Virus record (IMG/VR): IMGVR_UViG_3300025727_000528
Span: 1-27,466 of that record
Direction: 5' to 3' (one strand)
Source of the DNA: a virus
DNA: 27,466 nucleotides
In this document: positions 5,858 through 12,847 of the stretch, piece by piece
How positions within the stretch are numbered: position 1 is the first letter of the stretch
How the letters are laid out: each line of letters starts with the position of its first letter
Notes under the pieces: model-generated
What the model was told of the DNA's origin: nothing
The model's database searches: none
What the model saw: the letters and a program-made list of their open reading frames with translations, nothing else
Position numbers and translations under genes: made by a program

Positions 5858-6614
5858 ATTTGCAATAATTGGTTCAGAGGGTTTTATAGCACCCCGACAT
5901 AAACAAGCAATAGAAAAGCTAGGAGCTGAAGTATTTTTAAGTTGTGACAAAGAAAGGGATTGGGTTGAGATGTTTAACCATCCAGATTTTGATGAAGTAA
6001 CACATGTTTCTATTTGTACTCCTAATTATCTACATTCAGTCATAACTCGTGAAGCTCTGCTTAAAGGAAAGAAAGTCTTATGTGAAAAGCCTTTGAGTAT
6101 AAACGGAACTGAAGGATTAGATGGGGTTAAGACTGTGCTTCAATTAAGATATCATCCAGAACTTCAGAAGATAAACAAACCTAAGGAATTACAAGTAACC
6201 GCTAAGATGTTTAGAGATGATAAGTATTGGAAGTCTTGGAAAGGTAATGAAGTAATGTCAGGTGGGATATTATATAATCTTGGTGTTCATTATGTTGACC
6301 TCGCTATCTTCTTACTTGGAGACTCTTGGGAGATTATAGATGTATATAAGACAGATAAGAAAGTAACTGCAACAGTAAGATTTGGAGAAAGTTTAGCTAA
6401 CTTTCATATAGAAGTAGTAAATAATAGAGATGAGCAAGGTCGTAAGCTCATAGCTGATGGAAAAGAAATAACATTATCAAATCAAGACAATCTCTCTTAT
6501 GAAGATTTACATACTGAGGTATACAAAGAGTTCCTAGCTGGTCGAGGTATAGGAATAGATGAATCAGAGAAAAGTCTTAAACTAATAAGTGCAATATGTC
6601 AATACAAAAAGTAG
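5847..6614 (+). CDS. Gfo/Idh/MocA-type oxidoreductase, WbpB/WlbA-like
   Basis: An NAD(P)-dependent sugar oxidoreductase of 255 residues. The N-terminus KFAIIGSEGFIAPRHKQAI (4-22), the segment VSICTPNYLHS (54-64), CEKPL (79-83) with catalytic K81, VLQLRYHPEL (97-106), YWKSWKG (127-133) and GGILYNLGVHYVDL (139-152), with N144, H148 and D151, together match WbpB/WlbA. That enzyme oxidises C3 of UDP-GlcNAcA to the 3-keto sugar used by WbpE. The C-terminal YEDLHTEVYKEFLAGRGIGI is also typical. It is about 60 residues shorter than WlbA. Its neighbours, the WbpA-like gene and the DegT aminotransferase, are the enzymes before and after it in that pathway. Confidence 0.85.
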   Translation: MKSKFAIIGSEGFIAPRHKQAIEKLGAEVFLSCDKERDWVEMFNHPDFDEVTHVSICTPNYLHSVITREALLKGKKVLCEKPLSINGTEGLDGVKTVLQLRYHPELQKINKPKELQVTAKMFRDDKYWKSWKGNEVMSGGILYNLGVHYVDLAIFLLGDSWEIIDVYKTDKKVTATVRFGESLANFHIEVVNNRDEQGRKLIADGKEITLSNQDNLSYEDLHTEVYKEFLAGRGIGIDESEKSLKLISAICQYKK

Positions 6615-6829
6615 AAGAAGAAATAGAAAAAGCAGTATCCAAAATCAGTATTGATGATTGGAGGGAGATATTTGAGAAACAAGGTCTAGGATATTTAATT
6701 AGTAGTGTGCCTTCAAATAAAGATGTTTTAATATTTAGACAAGGAGACAGATATGCTCACTACAGTTTCAAGACATTATTAAACGTGAATAAGCCTAATG
6801 AACCGATATGTGTTCAAAAGATTAAATAA
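6596..6829 (+). CDS. small hypothetical protein in the sugar cassette, 77 aa
   Basis: A 77-residue acidic then mixed protein that begins with a charged helix (VEEEIEKAVSKISIDDWREI) followed by probable beta strands (VLIFRQGDRYAHYSF). No family is recognised. It overlaps the oxidoreductase by 19 bases, and the next likely start lies one base after its stop, so it is embedded in the operon. It could be a small partner of the neighbouring sugar enzymes, but nothing in the sequence shows this. Confidence 0.55.
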   Translation: MSIQKVEEEIEKAVSKISIDDWREIFEKQGLGYLISSVPSNKDVLIFRQGDRYAHYSFKTLLNVNKPNEPICVQKIK

Positions 6830-6830
6830 T

Positions 6831-7877
6831 ATGCAAACACAATGTAAACGCTGTGTAATGGACGGAAGTGCAACTGAGATAGTCTTTACAGACACAGGTT
6901 GTAACTTCTGTGACACAGCAGTAAAACAAGAGAAGATAAGATTGAGTGAGATTAAGAATCACAGGAAAGTTATAGATGCTATTAAAAAAGCAGGTAAGGG
7001 TAAGAAGTATGACTGTCTTCTTGGTCTTTCTGGGGGTGTAGATAGCTCCACTTGTCTTATGAAGTTAGTAGAGAATGGGATAAGACCTCTATGTTTCTCA
7101 CTAGACAACGGCTGGAATGACCCTAAAGCAGATGCAAATGTAGAGAGATTAGTAAAGAAAGCAGGAGTAACACATATCAATCATAAAATAGACTTAGAGA
7201 AGTTCAAAGAATTACAGACAGCTTTCTTAAGAGGAGGTATAAAGAATGTAGAAGCAACAACAGACCATATACTCTTTGCCCTTACATATAAAATGATAGT
7301 AGATAACAAACTCAAGTATGTAATATCAGGTGGTAATCAGGCAACTGAAAGTATAATGCCAGCTTCTTGGGGTGAAGATGCAAGAGATTTATACTGGATT
7401 AAAAGTGTATATAAGGCTATAATAGGTAGGAAACTAACAGGATTACCAACTATCTCACTACTCAGAGAGCAATACTATCGCCTCTTTAAAAAGTTTAAGA
7501 CTATCAACTTACTTGACTACTACACTTATGACAGAGAAGAAGCTATTAAGAAACTTCAAGAGTGGTGTGGATATGAACCTTATGGGGAAAAACATTGTGA
7601 AAGTGTATGGACTCACTGGTTTCAGAACTATTATTTGTTTGAGAAGTGGGGAATTGACAAAAGAAAAGCACATCTCTCTTCTCTTATAATGTCAGGACAG
7701 ATGACAAGAGATGAAGCGTTACATGAAATAAGTAAATGTCCTGTGTACCCAGAGCTAGGGATAGAGCAGAAAGTAATGAGATATCCTAAAAGGTCGTATG
7801 ATGACTATCCTAATTCAAGGAAAGTTAGAAGATTAGTAAGTAAATTATATCGTTATGCAAAATTATTGGTTTCATAG
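6831..7877 (+). CDS. N-acetyl sugar amidotransferase (WbpG/PseA family)
   Basis: The product (348 aa) belongs to the ATP-PPase group that turns an N-acetyl group on a sugar into an acetamidino group. The N-terminal CKRCVMDG (5-12) and CNFC (24-27) form the four-cysteine metal site typical of N-acetyl sugar amidotransferases, and LGLSGGVDSST (64-74) is the PP-loop that binds ATP. FSLDNGWN and VISGGNQATESIM are further family segments. I chose ATG 6831, not the upstream 6798 start, because it puts the cysteine motif at the very N-terminus and abuts the upstream stop. WbpG works with a HisH/HisF-type ammonia-delivering pair; none is in this window. Confidence 0.88.
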   Translation: MQTQCKRCVMDGSATEIVFTDTGCNFCDTAVKQEKIRLSEIKNHRKVIDAIKKAGKGKKYDCLLGLSGGVDSSTCLMKLVENGIRPLCFSLDNGWNDPKADANVERLVKKAGVTHINHKIDLEKFKELQTAFLRGGIKNVEATTDHILFALTYKMIVDNKLKYVISGGNQATESIMPASWGEDARDLYWIKSVYKAIIGRKLTGLPTISLLREQYYRLFKKFKTINLLDYYTYDREEAIKKLQEWCGYEPYGEKHCESVWTHWFQNYYLFEKWGIDKRKAHLSSLIMSGQMTRDEALHEISKCPVYPELGIEQKVMRYPKRSYDDYPNSRKVRRLVSKLYRYAKLLVS

Positions 7878-8727
7878 AATCGCCCCGTCATTAGGAGAGT
7901 TGGAAGGAACTCCTGATGATGTATGGGGAACTGAAGATTATTATTTACTAGATGGGAGTATTGAAGATATTGAAGCTCCAACAGTATTCTTTGGTCTTTA
8001 TGGACTCAATGACTTCTACACCCTATGGCGACACAAAGGATATAAAGCTATTCTCTGGGCTGGTTCAGATATCCGCCACTTCCAAAATGGTTACTTCCTA
8101 GATGACGCAGGTAATATAAGAATAGACTCAACACCACTAGCACAATGGATAGACAAGAACTGTGATAACTGGGTAGAGAATGAGGTTGAGTATCAAGCAT
8201 TATTAGAGATGGGAATAACAGCTAAGGTATGTCCGTCTTTTATGGGTAATGTAGATGATTATAAAATAGAATATAAACCATCAGAAAGACCTCAAGTATA
8301 TCTAAGTGTTAGTGGAGATAACTTTCAACTTTATGGCTGGGATATTGTAGAACAGATAGCAGACCAGTGCCAAATAGACTTTCATTTATACGGCAACACA
8401 GTAGAATGGAAAACTAAACACTCAAATGTATTTGTGCATGGTCGAGTACCCAAAGAGCAAATGAATGAAGAGATAAAGAAAATGCAGTCAGGTCTTAGGT
8501 TGTGTGCCTTTGATGGTTTCTCTGAGGTATTAGCCAAGAGTGTACTATGGGGTCAATATCCTATAACCTTTGAGAGTTTCAAATATAAACACATAGATGG
8601 CTTTAGAAACCTTAAGCACTTGGTGCAGATACTAAACAGGTTAAGACTTAAGACAAAACCAAATGAATTAGGGAGGACTTATTACTTAAATACTTTAAAT
8701 AAATACTTATGGAATCAGAAAAAGTAA
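7855..8727 (+). CDS. putative glycosyltransferase (GT-B-like), 290 aa
   Basis: The N-terminal half has alternating beta-alpha segments (APTVFFGLYGL, KAILWAGSDIRHF) and the C-terminal half contains VFVHGRVPKEQMNEEIKKM and then LCAFDGFSEVLAKSVLWGQY. A 'G.V....M......' segment followed by an E-containing segment resembling 'E....A..EA...G.P' is the usual sugar-nucleotide-binding C-terminal part of GT4-like GT-B enzymes. The match is by pattern only. The protein is shorter than typical GT4 enzymes (350-400 aa). Its place directly after the amidotransferase (23-base overlap) and before a second transferase-like gene fits transfer of the cassette's sugar product. Confidence 0.6.
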   Translation: MQNYWFHRIAPSLGELEGTPDDVWGTEDYYLLDGSIEDIEAPTVFFGLYGLNDFYTLWRHKGYKAILWAGSDIRHFQNGYFLDDAGNIRIDSTPLAQWIDKNCDNWVENEVEYQALLEMGITAKVCPSFMGNVDDYKIEYKPSERPQVYLSVSGDNFQLYGWDIVEQIADQCQIDFHLYGNTVEWKTKHSNVFVHGRVPKEQMNEEIKKMQSGLRLCAFDGFSEVLAKSVLWGQYPITFESFKYKHIDGFRNLKHLVQILNRLRLKTKPNELGRTYYLNTLNKYLWNQKK

Positions 8728-9629
8728 ATCATTTTATGTACTGTCCTTTCACAGGATTGGGACTATATAACGGACATAGAGGTAAGAGATGGCTCAAGAA
8801 TAGGATTAAGATATTCAAGCAGTTTGTCTCCCCTTCCCTACTGGCACAGACCAATAAAGACTTCATTCTGTGGATTTCGTGGCGTCATAGCGATAGGGGA
8901 GAGGGGATTATTGACGAGTTTAAGCGGTATTTAGACGAAAGGTTTGAAAAGGTCGTATTTACTTATTCTGGTGTCTGTTTCTGGGATGATAAGTATTCTG
9001 ACGAGATAGCAAGAGAAAGACTGATAGATGCTATACATGGTTCTATGGGTGATTTACTTAATGTGATGAATGATAGCGATACAGTGCTTATGACGATACA
9101 GCCTAGTGACGATTGTTACAACACAAGTGCAGTAGCTAGAATACAGGAGGCATTGAAAGATGATACTGTTCAATTTGTAGGATATAAGAGTGGTTATGTA
9201 ATGGATTATAAAACTGGTGAGATTAGAGAATGGAATCCAACAACAACTCCCCCATTCTATACAATTAAGTTTACTAAGGAGACATTTGGTATGCACCACC
9301 CACTTAAACACTTAGAATACACAGGACCATACAAATCACACGAGTATGTCAAAGATTATCTTAATGGACAGTATTTTCTAGAAAGAGGTTTTATAGTCGG
9401 AACTCACGGGGAGAATATCTCAACCATATTTAAACATCCATTCACAGGTGAGAAAGTTGGAGAGGGGACAAAACATTTCTTTGGATTAGAGGATACTGGA
9501 CTATTGAAACTTAACACAAGTATTCGCAAGACAGTAATGAGAAAACTTCCCCACAACTGGCAGAAGAAACTACGTTATTTATTAGGGGAACGCTTTTATG
9601 CAAAACTATATGATTTCATTCGTTCGTAA
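8709..9629 (+). CDS. putative rhamnosyltransferase-type glycosyltransferase, 306 aa
   Basis: The start FMYCPFTGLGLYNGHRG, then WLKNRIKIFKQFVSPSLLAQT (WL...R...F....PSL.aQT) and FILWISWRHSDRG resemble the putative rhamnosyl transferase family (Pfam Rhamno_transf). A D-D pair in IQPSDDCYN (130-138) occupies the place of the metal-binding DxD motif of GT-A folds. The sugar transferred need not be rhamnose; here it could be the amino sugar made by the cassette. The C-terminus is basic with amphipathic helices (RKLPHNWQKKLRYLLG), possibly for membrane association. It overlaps its upstream neighbour by 19 bases and its downstream neighbour by 32. Confidence 0.65.
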   Translation: MESEKVNHFMYCPFTGLGLYNGHRGKRWLKNRIKIFKQFVSPSLLAQTNKDFILWISWRHSDRGEGIIDEFKRYLDERFEKVVFTYSGVCFWDDKYSDEIARERLIDAIHGSMGDLLNVMNDSDTVLMTIQPSDDCYNTSAVARIQEALKDDTVQFVGYKSGYVMDYKTGEIREWNPTTTPPFYTIKFTKETFGMHHPLKHLEYTGPYKSHEYVKDYLNGQYFLERGFIVGTHGENISTIFKHPFTGEKVGEGTKHFFGLEDTGLLKLNTSIRKTVMRKLPHNWQKKLRYLLGERFYAKLYDFIRS

Positions 9630-10251
9630 TTGGTTTAAGACCACAAAAAAGCATACACAGTATTGGCAGAACAGGATTATGGATTGGGATAAAGACTATC
9701 TTAGCTCTTGGAATCATCCTCACAGGCAATTCTTATCTATCTTGCTCACTCGTTTCCCTTGGATGTCACTACTAGAGGTCGGTTGTGCTAGTGGTCCTAA
9801 CTTATTAAACATAGTTAAGAACTTTCAAGGTAAGCAGGTAGGTGGTATAGATATAAGTGAAGATGCAATAGATTTAGCTAAGAAGACATTTCAGGGTGCA
9901 TTTTTAAAGGTCGGCTCGGTAGAAGATATTATGATGTCAGACAATTCAACTGATGTTGTACTATCAGATATGGCTTTGATTTATGTATCAAATCCTAACA
10001 AAGCAATTAAAGAGATAAAGCGTGTGACTCGTAAGTATGTACTATTTTCTGAGTTGCACAGTGAGAGTTGGTATGGTAGAATGAGACTAAGATTAACTTC
10101 AGGTTACCATGCTCATAACTACAAGAAATTATTAACAAAGCATGGATTCTATAACTTAGAGTTCATTAAAATGACTGAGAAGATGTGGCCAGGGGGAAAT
10201 CCTCAAAAAGATTATGGTTACTTTATTCTAGGTCAAAAATCTAAATATTAA
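9598..10251 (+). CDS. SAM-dependent class I methyltransferase, 217 aa
   Basis: Motif I is SLLEVGCASGPNLLNI (57-72), followed by GGIDISEDAIDLAKKTF (82-98) for the SAM-ribose acidic loop and DVVLSDMALIYVSNP as motif II/post-II. This is a Methyltransf_11-type Rossmann methyltransferase. In surface-polysaccharide clusters such enzymes O- or N-methylate sugars or cap a chain end. The substrate cannot be read from the sequence. It is the last gene of the cassette, starting 32 bases inside the preceding gene and ending two bases before the next start. The overlap supports membership in the same transcript. Confidence 0.8.
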   Translation: MQNYMISFVRNWFKTTKKHTQYWQNRIMDWDKDYLSSWNHPHRQFLSILLTRFPWMSLLEVGCASGPNLLNIVKNFQGKQVGGIDISEDAIDLAKKTFQGAFLKVGSVEDIMMSDNSTDVVLSDMALIYVSNPNKAIKEIKRVTRKYVLFSELHSESWYGRMRLRLTSGYHAHNYKKLLTKHGFYNLEFIKMTEKMWPGGNPQKDYGYFILGQKSKY

Positions 10252-10253
10252 AC

Positions 10254-10721
10254 ATGATAATACTATACACAATAATGGCGTTGCTACTCGTCATAGCAGT
10301 AGTAGAGATAATAAGACTAAGACTCACTACTAGGAACATATCAAAGAAAGCGCACTACAAGCAGAAACTAAGAGGTACAGAAAGAATGCGTTGGGATTTA
10401 GAGTTTAAAGTAGAAAAGACAAATCAAATAAGAGAAGATGTAAGAAAGGAATACGATTATATGAAATCAAGAGTAGCTACTGTGGAAGAAAGTTTAAAGA
10501 CTGAAAAGGACAAAGCAGAAAAAGCTAACTTAGAAGATAAAAAGGTGATAGCAACAAAAGACGCTGAAAGACTATTAAATCAAATCAAGGCACTAGACTT
10601 AGAAGTAAATGGATGTAAACCTTGTCAGCAATATCCTGATGGACACACAGGTATAGTAGACCAAATAGCTTCAATGAGAGAGTTAGAGGGTATGTTAAGT
10701 AATTATATTAGAACACTATAA
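10254..10721 (+). CDS. membrane-anchored coiled-coil protein, 155 aa
   Basis: Residues 2-21 (IILYTIMALLLVIAVVEIIR) form one transmembrane segment followed by basic residues. About 80 residues of charged, coiled-coil-like helix follow, then a Cys pair in NGCKPCQQYPDG. A single N-terminal membrane helix with a long coiled coil is the layout of inner-membrane spanins of phage lysis systems, but no lysis partners are seen here and the location before the terminases is not diagnostic. It could also be a chain-length-like or scaffold protein linked to the sugar cassette. Function is left open. Confidence 0.6.
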   Translation: MIILYTIMALLLVIAVVEIIRLRLTTRNISKKAHYKQKLRGTERMRWDLEFKVEKTNQIREDVRKEYDYMKSRVATVEESLKTEKDKAEKANLEDKKVIATKDAERLLNQIKALDLEVNGCKPCQQYPDGHTGIVDQIASMRELEGMLSNYIRTL

Positions 10722-10723
10722 TC

Positions 10724-10759
10724 ATGGCTTGTAAAAAGAAAGGTAAAAAGAAGAAGTAA
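10724..10759 (+). CDS. possible micro-ORF, 11 aa Lys-rich peptide
   Basis: ATG at 10724 opens a frame reading MACKKKGKKKK with a TAA stop at 10757-10759. It starts two bases after the preceding stop, as real genes in this genome do. Eight of eleven residues are lysine. It could be a tiny nucleic-acid-binding peptide or an accident of A-rich sequence. Confidence 0.3.
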   Translation: MACKKKGKKKK

Positions 10760-10788
10760 CCACTTACAACTGATAAATAACTGATTAT

Positions 10789-11100
10789 ATGGAGAAAAAA
10801 GATACAAAATTCAAATCAGGAGCAGAATGGACAGGGAATGCTAGTGGTAGACCCAAAGGTTCTATAAGTATAAAAGATAAGATAAGAAAGCATTTAGAAA
10901 ACAACCCAGAGAAGTTAGAAGAACTTGTTAAGTTTTACATGGAGAATGAACAACCTGTAATGCGTAAACTCTTATGGGAAATGTTAGATGGTAAACCAGA
11001 ACAAACAGTAGATATGGAATTAATAGTACCTAAACCAATACTAGATGTACCAAAAGACTCAAGCGACAACAAAGATATCACAATTGAGCAAGAGGATTAG
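10789..11100 (+). CDS. terminase small subunit (DUF5681-like), 103 aa
   Basis: The N-terminal segment FKSGAEWTGNASGRPKGS resembles the 'FKPGQSGNP.GRPKGS' signature of DUF5681, which occurs in phage proteins next to the large terminase. It is followed by a helical region (IKDKIRKHLENNPEKLEELV) and an acidic tail. Small terminases recognise phage DNA at the packaging start and hand it to the large subunit. The assignment rests on the motif and on the large terminase immediately downstream. The two coding regions overlap by 56 bases, more than usual. Confidence 0.7.
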   Translation: MEKKDTKFKSGAEWTGNASGRPKGSISIKDKIRKHLENNPEKLEELVKFYMENEQPVMRKLLWEMLDGKPEQTVDMELIVPKPILDVPKDSSDNKDITIEQED

Positions 11101-12235
11101 AGCAGTACAAGGTGGAACATCAGCAAGTAAGACAGTAAGTATAGTTCTATGGCTCATAGCTCTAGCACAAAGTGATAAGAAACCAACATTAACATCTATA
11201 GTTTCTGAGTCTTTTCCTCATTTAAAGAGAGGTGTTATGAGAGACTTCTTAATGATAATGCAAGAGCATGGTTACTTTGTAGACAAGAGATGGAATAAGT
11301 CAGACTATACATATACATTTGAAACAGGAAGTAAAATAGAGTTCTTTTCAGTAGACCAACCCAGTAAAGTAAGAGGACCAAGACGTGATAGACTATTCAT
11401 CAACGAGGCTAACAACATACCTTATGAAGCCTTTGACCAATTAGAGGTCAGAACTAAAGACTTTATATACCTAGACTGGAATCCAACCAATGAGTTCTGG
11501 TTCTATGAAGAAGTTAAAAGTAGAGATGACACAGAGCTTATAATCCTTACATACTTAGACAATGAAGCTCTTAGTAAAGAGATTGTAGATTCTATTGAAC
11601 AGCGTAAAGAGAAGAAGTCTTGGTGGAAAGTATATGGTGAAGGACAGCTAGGAGAAGTAGAGGGTAAAATATACAAAGGTTGGAATATAATAGATGAGAT
11701 ACCTAAACATGCCAGACTAGAACGTAGAGGTATGGACTTTGGCTATTCAAATGACCCTACAGCTTTGATAGATATCTATAAGTATGATGGTGGTTACATA
11801 TTAGATGAAGTTCTTTATAGAAAAGGAATGCTGAATAAGCAAATAGCCGATACAATAAATAACCAAGAGCAAGATACACTAGTAATAGCTGACAGTGCAG
11901 AGCCTAAGAGTATTGATGAGATAAGAGGTTATGGTGTTAATATAATAGGAGCAGAGAAAGGAGCTGACTCAGTAAGAAATGGTATACAGGTAGTACAAGA
12001 CCAGAAGATATCTATAACCAAAAGGTCGACTAACACAATCAAAGAGTATCGTAACTACATGTGGAAGAAAGATAAGGACGATAACTTTATAAGTCCTAAT
12101 GTGCCAGAAGATATCTTCAATCACTCTATGGATGCAATAAGATATGGGCTATCTTCAGTACTCAAACAGCCGAACTTCAAGATGCCATCACAATCAGCAC
12201 CAGTTAACCCTTATTATAATGAACTAGGAATATGA
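11045..12235 (+). CDS. terminase large subunit (PBSX/Terminase_3-type)
   Basis: The DNA-packaging motor, 396 aa. The ATPase has a Walker A GGTSASKT at 23-30, preceded by the typical RIRAVQ, and a Walker B-like LFINEAN at 117-123. A coupling motif WNPT lies at 145-148. The C-terminal nuclease domain shows MDFGYSNDPTA (230-240, D231), IADSAEP (281-287, D283) and HSMDAIRYGL (360-369, D363), the three acidic positions of the RNase H-like fold. ATG 11045 is the only ATG that leaves the ATPase domain intact, although it lies inside the small terminase gene. The length is close to the family norm of about 400-430. Its stop overlaps the next start by four bases. Confidence 0.92.
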   Translation: MYQKTQATTKISQLSKRIRAVQGGTSASKTVSIVLWLIALAQSDKKPTLTSIVSESFPHLKRGVMRDFLMIMQEHGYFVDKRWNKSDYTYTFETGSKIEFFSVDQPSKVRGPRRDRLFINEANNIPYEAFDQLEVRTKDFIYLDWNPTNEFWFYEEVKSRDDTELIILTYLDNEALSKEIVDSIEQRKEKKSWWKVYGEGQLGEVEGKIYKGWNIIDEIPKHARLERRGMDFGYSNDPTALIDIYKYDGGYILDEVLYRKGMLNKQIADTINNQEQDTLVIADSAEPKSIDEIRGYGVNIIGAEKGADSVRNGIQVVQDQKISITKRSTNTIKEYRNYMWKKDKDDNFISPNVPEDIFNHSMDAIRYGLSSVLKQPNFKMPSQSAPVNPYYNELGI

Positions 12236-12423
12236 TAATAGAAATAGATGTACCAGATAAAGGAGAGACTAACGCCTTTAAATATCAAGAGATAATAACT
12301 GCTCTTATTGGTTCTGGTGCATTTGATTTACAGAACGGTAAAGCTGTGTTACACTTTGACCAGAGTGGTACGTTCCAAGGTGTTCAATTAGACTATTGGG
12401 CTTTTAGGAGGAAGAAAAAATGA
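12232..12423 (+). CDS. small hypothetical protein, 63 aa
   Basis: A 63-residue protein with a beta-rich first half (MIIEIDVPDKGE), a central helix (KYQEIITALIGSG) and a basic end (WAFRRKKK). No family is recognised. It is joined to its neighbours by 4-base overlaps on both sides (12232-12235 and 12420-12423), so it is very probably translated. The codons for its basic end also provide the Shine-Dalgarno sequence AGGAGG for the next gene. Confidence 0.6.
   Translation: MIIEIDVPDKGETNAFKYQEIITALIGSGAFDLQNGKAVLHFDQSGTFQGVQLDYWAFRRKKK
12407..12412 (+). promoter_or_regulatory. strong Shine-Dalgarno AGGAGG before the acetyltransferase
   Basis: AGGAGG lies at 12407-12412, within the last codons of the preceding gene, seven bases before ATG 12420. 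It is the clearest ribosome-binding site I found. Most other genes here, including terminase, portal and capsid, have only AT-rich sequence upstream of the start. It may be a by-product of the Arg-Arg codons it overlaps. Confidence 0.5.
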
Positions 12424-12767
12424 ATGAAAGAAAGTTTGTATTCATAGGAGACGAGGTAGTAATGGGAAAGAATGTAAACTATCAGGAGTTTGTGTTTATT
12501 CCGAATGGAGTTACAATAGGTGATAATGTATTCATAGGACCACATGTTTGCTTTACAAATGACAAACATCCGCCATCTAAAGGTAAAGAGTGGAGACCGA
12601 TAATTGTGGAGGATGATGTGATTATAGGAGCTAATGCTACAATATTACCAGGAGTCACTTTAAGAAAAGGTTGTGTTGTTGGCGCAGGTGCAGTAGTAAC
12701 AAAGAACGTTAAGAGTTGTACGACTGTTGTCGGTAATCCTGCAAAACCACTTGACAACCAAATCTAA
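12420..12767 (+). CDS. left-handed beta-helix N-acetyltransferase (WbpD/WlbB-like)
   Basis: The 115-residue product is made of hexapeptide repeats ([LIV]-G-x4): VTIGDNVFIGPHV (31-43), VIIGANATILPGV (67-79) and CVVGAGAVVTKNV (85-97), ending VVGNPAKP (103-110). FTNDKHPP (45-52) followed by W58 matches the 'F.ND.yP' loop of WbpD/WlbB, which N-acetylate the 3-amino group of UDP-GlcNAc(3NH2)A. It is shorter than those (about 190 aa), having fewer coils. This is the step that the cassette at 2189-10251 lacks, yet the gene sits between terminase and portal. Other acyltransferases of this fold share the general repeats, so the substrate is inference. Confidence 0.78.
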   Translation: MNERKFVFIGDEVVMGKNVNYQEFVFIPNGVTIGDNVFIGPHVCFTNDKHPPSKGKEWRPIIVEDDVIIGANATILPGVTLRKGCVVGAGAVVTKNVKSCTTVVGNPAKPLDNQI

Positions 12768-12778
12768 CATAGTACACT
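12751..12778 (+). promoter_or_regulatory. putative promoter P3 ahead of the portal transcription unit
   Basis: TTGACA (12751-12756) and TACACT (12773-12778) are 16 bp apart, overlapping the end of the acetyltransferase gene. The -35 is perfect; the -10 matches TATAAT at four of six positions. The same pair of hexamers occurs at 19541-19569, again just ahead of a terminator-like hairpin, which makes chance less likely. Confidence 0.45.
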
Positions 12779-12803
12779 TAATTTAATAATATCCTAACCC
12801 CCA

Positions 12804-12840
12804 AAGGGCGGAGTCTTTAACCAGACTTCGCTCTTATTTT
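12804..12840 (+). terminator. Rho-independent terminator / leader hairpin before portal
   Basis: A 13-bp stem pairs 12804-12816 with 12823-12835 across a 6-base loop (TTAACC), with two G-U pairs and no mismatches, followed by ATTTTAT. This is a strong intrinsic terminator. It ends just before the portal ATG at 12848. Because a promoter-like element lies upstream of it (12751-12778), it may act as an attenuator in the portal leader rather than only ending upstream transcripts. Confidence 0.8.
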
Positions 12841-12847
12841 ATATAAT

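Noticed and set aside
6798-6830. Earlier start for the N-acetyl sugar amidotransferase
   Set aside because: It would overlap the previous gene by 32 bases and add residues before the N-terminal cysteine motif, which in this family begins within a few residues of the start.
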